The notes under the pieces are model-generated. The model was not told where the DNA came from, searched no databases, and was given only the letters and a program-made list of their open reading frames with translations. A DNA stretch of 64,000 nt from an uncultured Ruminiclostridium sp. (GTDB lineage Bacteria > Bacillota > Clostridia > Oscillospirales > Ruminococcaceae), in contig CANQXF010000007.1 of assembly GCA_947627695.1 (NCBI GenBank), positions 1 to 64,000 on the forward strand. Reading direction: 5' to 3'. Numbering within the stretch: the stretch's first letter is position 1; each line of letters begins with the position of its first letter. Both the position numbers and the translations under genes were made by a program. Shown here one piece after another: positions 62,324 through 64,000 of this stretch.

Positions 62324-63274
62324 TTAATCAAGGTATCTGCCAAGTATCTTCTTGATGCCCCAGTTTGCAAGCAGCATTACCGCAAACAGCACGAAGCATA
62401 TCGCAGAAGCATAGCCCATTTCATATCTGATCGAACCGTAGTCGAATGCGTGAGTCATAATCGTATGCGCCGCATAGTCGGTGGACGGGAAAGCGGTAAG
62501 GAAACGTCCCACGTCGCCTGCGGTGAATGAAGAAACTATCTGCATTACCGCTGCGAACAGCATTTGCGGTCCCATTGCGGGAACTGTTACCATCAGCAGC
62601 TCCTGCATACGGTTTTTAACGCCCTCAACAGCCGCCGCCTCGTAACGGTCTCTGGGTATACCCTGAAGACCTGCTCTCAAGGCAAGGAAGCCTGCGCCAA
62701 GGGACATCCAGAGCTGTACCACGATAACGACGCCGAAGATGTAGTTTGCGTCGGTGAGCCACTGTCTTGCTCCGTGGAGGATACCCAGATTGATAAGGTA
62801 TGCGTTTGCTATACCGTAGGTATCGCCTGAGAAGATGAGCTGCCATGTGGTGTAGATGTTGCCCGCCAGGGTGGGGGCGTAGAAGATGAAGGTGAATATC
62901 GTTTTTAAAGCACCGGGCATTTCGTTTATCAGCCACGCCAGCAGGAAGCAGAGTATGTAGCTGATAGGTCCCGTAACGATAGCGAACACAAGGGTGTTCT
63001 GCACCGCCTTGAGGAATACCTCGTCCTCAAGGAACAATGCGTAGAAGTTGTCAAGTCCTACCCACTGGGGGAACTGCACCATATTAAAGTTGGTGAAGCC
63101 CATAGGGAGCGACAGGATAACGGGAATAAACGTAAATATGGTAAACAGTATGAAGAACGGCGCCATCAGCAGGTAAAGGCCCTTGCTGCGTCCCATCTGA
63201 TACAACGTATAGCGGAACTTGCTGTCTTCAATATGCAGTCTTGTTTCCGTGGTAGTTGTTGCTTTTGCTGCCAA
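62324..63274 (-). CDS. Sugar ABC permease (MalF type), first pair
   Basis: A 316-residue permease with six helices and the EAA loop (RDRYEAAAVEGVKNRMQELL). It follows the binding-protein gene after 70 bases. The start is TTG at 63274, with GAGGAGG 8 bases upstream; no ATG is near. Substrate unknown, probably a sugar or oligosaccharide. Confidence 0.92.
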   Translation of the reverse strand: MAAKATTTTETRLHIEDSKFRYTLYQMGRSKGLYLLMAPFFILFTIFTFIPVILSLPMGFTNFNMVQFPQWVGLDNFYALFLEDEVFLKAVQNTLVFAIVTGPISYILCFLLAWLINEMPGALKTIFTFIFYAPTLAGNIYTTWQLIFSGDTYGIANAYLINLGILHGARQWLTDANYIFGVVIVVQLWMSLGAGFLALRAGLQGIPRDRYEAAAVEGVKNRMQELLMVTVPAMGPQMLFAAVMQIVSSFTAGDVGRFLTAFPSTDYAAHTIMTHAFDYGSIRYEMGYASAICFVLFAVMLLANWGIKKILGRYLD

Positions 63275-63300
63275 TTGAATTCCTCCTCACAATATATTCC

Positions 63301-63322
63301 CCCGCCGCCGTGTGACGGCGGG
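63301..63322 (-). promoter_or_regulatory. Intercistronic hairpin after the binding-protein gene
   Basis: CCCGCCG and CGGCGGG form a 7-base-pair stem just past the stop at 63345. It lacks a T-run, so it probably protects the upstream mRNA from decay and allows more binding protein than permease, as is usual in such operons. Confidence 0.55.
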
Positions 63323-63344
63323 AAAATTATTATTTTTCGGTATT

Positions 63345-64000
63345 TTAAGAACCGAACGTAGAAAGCTCCTTATTCTTTCTCTCGATCTCGGCGTTGATGT
63401 CGCGGTTGTAGCTGGTCAAAGCATAACGCGCGCTTTCGCCGTCGTTTACCACCGCCCTGAATGCGTTCTTGGTGTGACGGGTGGTAGCGTAGGAGGCGGG
63501 AATTATGGGAACCTCGTTGGTCTGAGCCATCTGCGCTGAGATCTTTGCCATTTCAGAGGACGACCATGGGAGCTGTTGGATAGCTTCCACGTTTGCGGTG
63601 TCAAATCTTCCCATAGGTCCCATAAGAGCCTCTATGGTGCGTCCGTATTCGACCTGTACCTCAGTGGAGGTGAACCACTTGATAAATTCCCACGCCGCGT
63701 TCGCGTTGGGTACCTTGGTGAATATAAGCGCGCCTGCCGAGGAGGAGTTTACGGTGTGATTTACCGTGCCGTCCGCCTGTGGCGTTCCGGGTACCAGCGT
63801 GAAGTCCCACAGTCCCTTGATCTCGGGAGCTGATACGGAAAGCTGATTGTAGAATGTGTAAGGCTGTACCACGATGGGCATTTCGCCTGTTCTGAAACGG
63901 CTGAATGCGTCATAGGTCTGATCCAGCGCATATACGTTGTAGAATTTCGTCCACATTTCAAACGCCTCAAGGCTTGCCTCCTGGTCGTAGGTGGTCTGAG
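63345..64000 (-). CDS. Extracellular solute-binding protein, C-terminal part
   Basis: The frame is open to the right edge, so the gene start is outside; about 218 residues are visible. They match the C-terminal lobe of family 1 sugar-binding proteins: AFEMWTKFYNVYALDQTYDA, MPIVVQPYTFYNQLS, then GALIFTKVPNANAAWEFIKW and a final helical end. It would deliver substrate outside the membrane to the two permeases that follow. No ATPase gene is seen in this operon, so a shared MsmX-type ATPase is inferred. Confidence 0.88.
   Translation of the reverse strand, partial: QTTYDQEASLEAFEMWTKFYNVYALDQTYDAFSRFRTGEMPIVVQPYTFYNQLSVSAPEIKGLWDFTLVPGTPQADGTVNHTVNSSSAGALIFTKVPNANAAWEFIKWFTSTEVQVEYGRTIEALMGPMGRFDTANVEAIQQLPWSSSEMAKISAQMAQTNEVPIIPASYATTRHTKNAFRAVVNDGESARYALTSYNRDINAEIERKNKELSTFGS

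Overview
The window looks like a chromosomal stretch from a gut-type clostridium close to Ruminococcus (Oscillospiraceae). This rests on several signs: near-consensus -35/-10 promoters with 17-base spacers, strong AGGAGG-type ribosome sites, threonine-rich surface-protein linkers (TTTTEA repeats), DHHW proteins, DUF6062, a 2-hydroxyacyl-CoA dehydratase-activase megaprotein, and ABC sugar importers without their own ATPase. Genus is inferred from gene style, not from a marker gene. No phage, IS transposase, CRISPR array or tRNA was seen.

Left part (1-13.2 kb): two near-perfect tandem promoters and an rRNA leader motif on the minus strand show that an rRNA operon starts just outside the left edge. 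Next come a repeat-rich anchored surface protein, an SCP2-domain protein with a lysine/alanine/proline tail, a secA-like/mnmE pair, a small AT-rich orphan, glmU-prs, two tandem CPBP proteases and a NUDIX hydrolase. Middle part (13.2-40.9 kb): a VTC-domain/DUF4956 pair, a BTAD regulator with a worn GGDEF domain, a stand-alone NrdD-like glycyl-radical domain, a MATE pump, gltB-gltD, a secreted CAP protein, the giant activase, an SPFH protein, a UvrD/PcrA helicase, nnr, DUF6062, an OGG-type glycosylase and ung. Right part (41-64 kb): a GntR-controlled ABC exporter, a P-type ATPase, rnhA, a DHHW-DHHW-FkbH-ACP cassette, rmuC, a YegP protein, and one long minus-strand operon. That operon holds a solute-binding protein, two permease pairs, an NHL/TPR protein, a Yip1 protein and a DUF5696 protein; its start lies beyond the right edge.

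The most unusual signal is non-coding. Seven intergenic elements (13337, 13598, 15377, 15646, 19627, 39488, 53988) share one strict grammar: exactly five hairpins placed end to end with no linker bases, almost all with three-base loops closed by GC/GC. The first and last hairpins are reverse complements of each other. The same DNA can therefore fold as five hairpins in a row or as a four-way junction with no unpaired junction bases. Inner stems are swapped between copies and show paired changes that keep base pairing. I know of no named family with this architecture.

Other points of interest are the ACP/FkbH/DHHW cassette, which lacks the expected membrane acyltransferase; the free-standing glycyl-radical domain; and the two-pair ABC operon with matched acidic tails on one permease pair.
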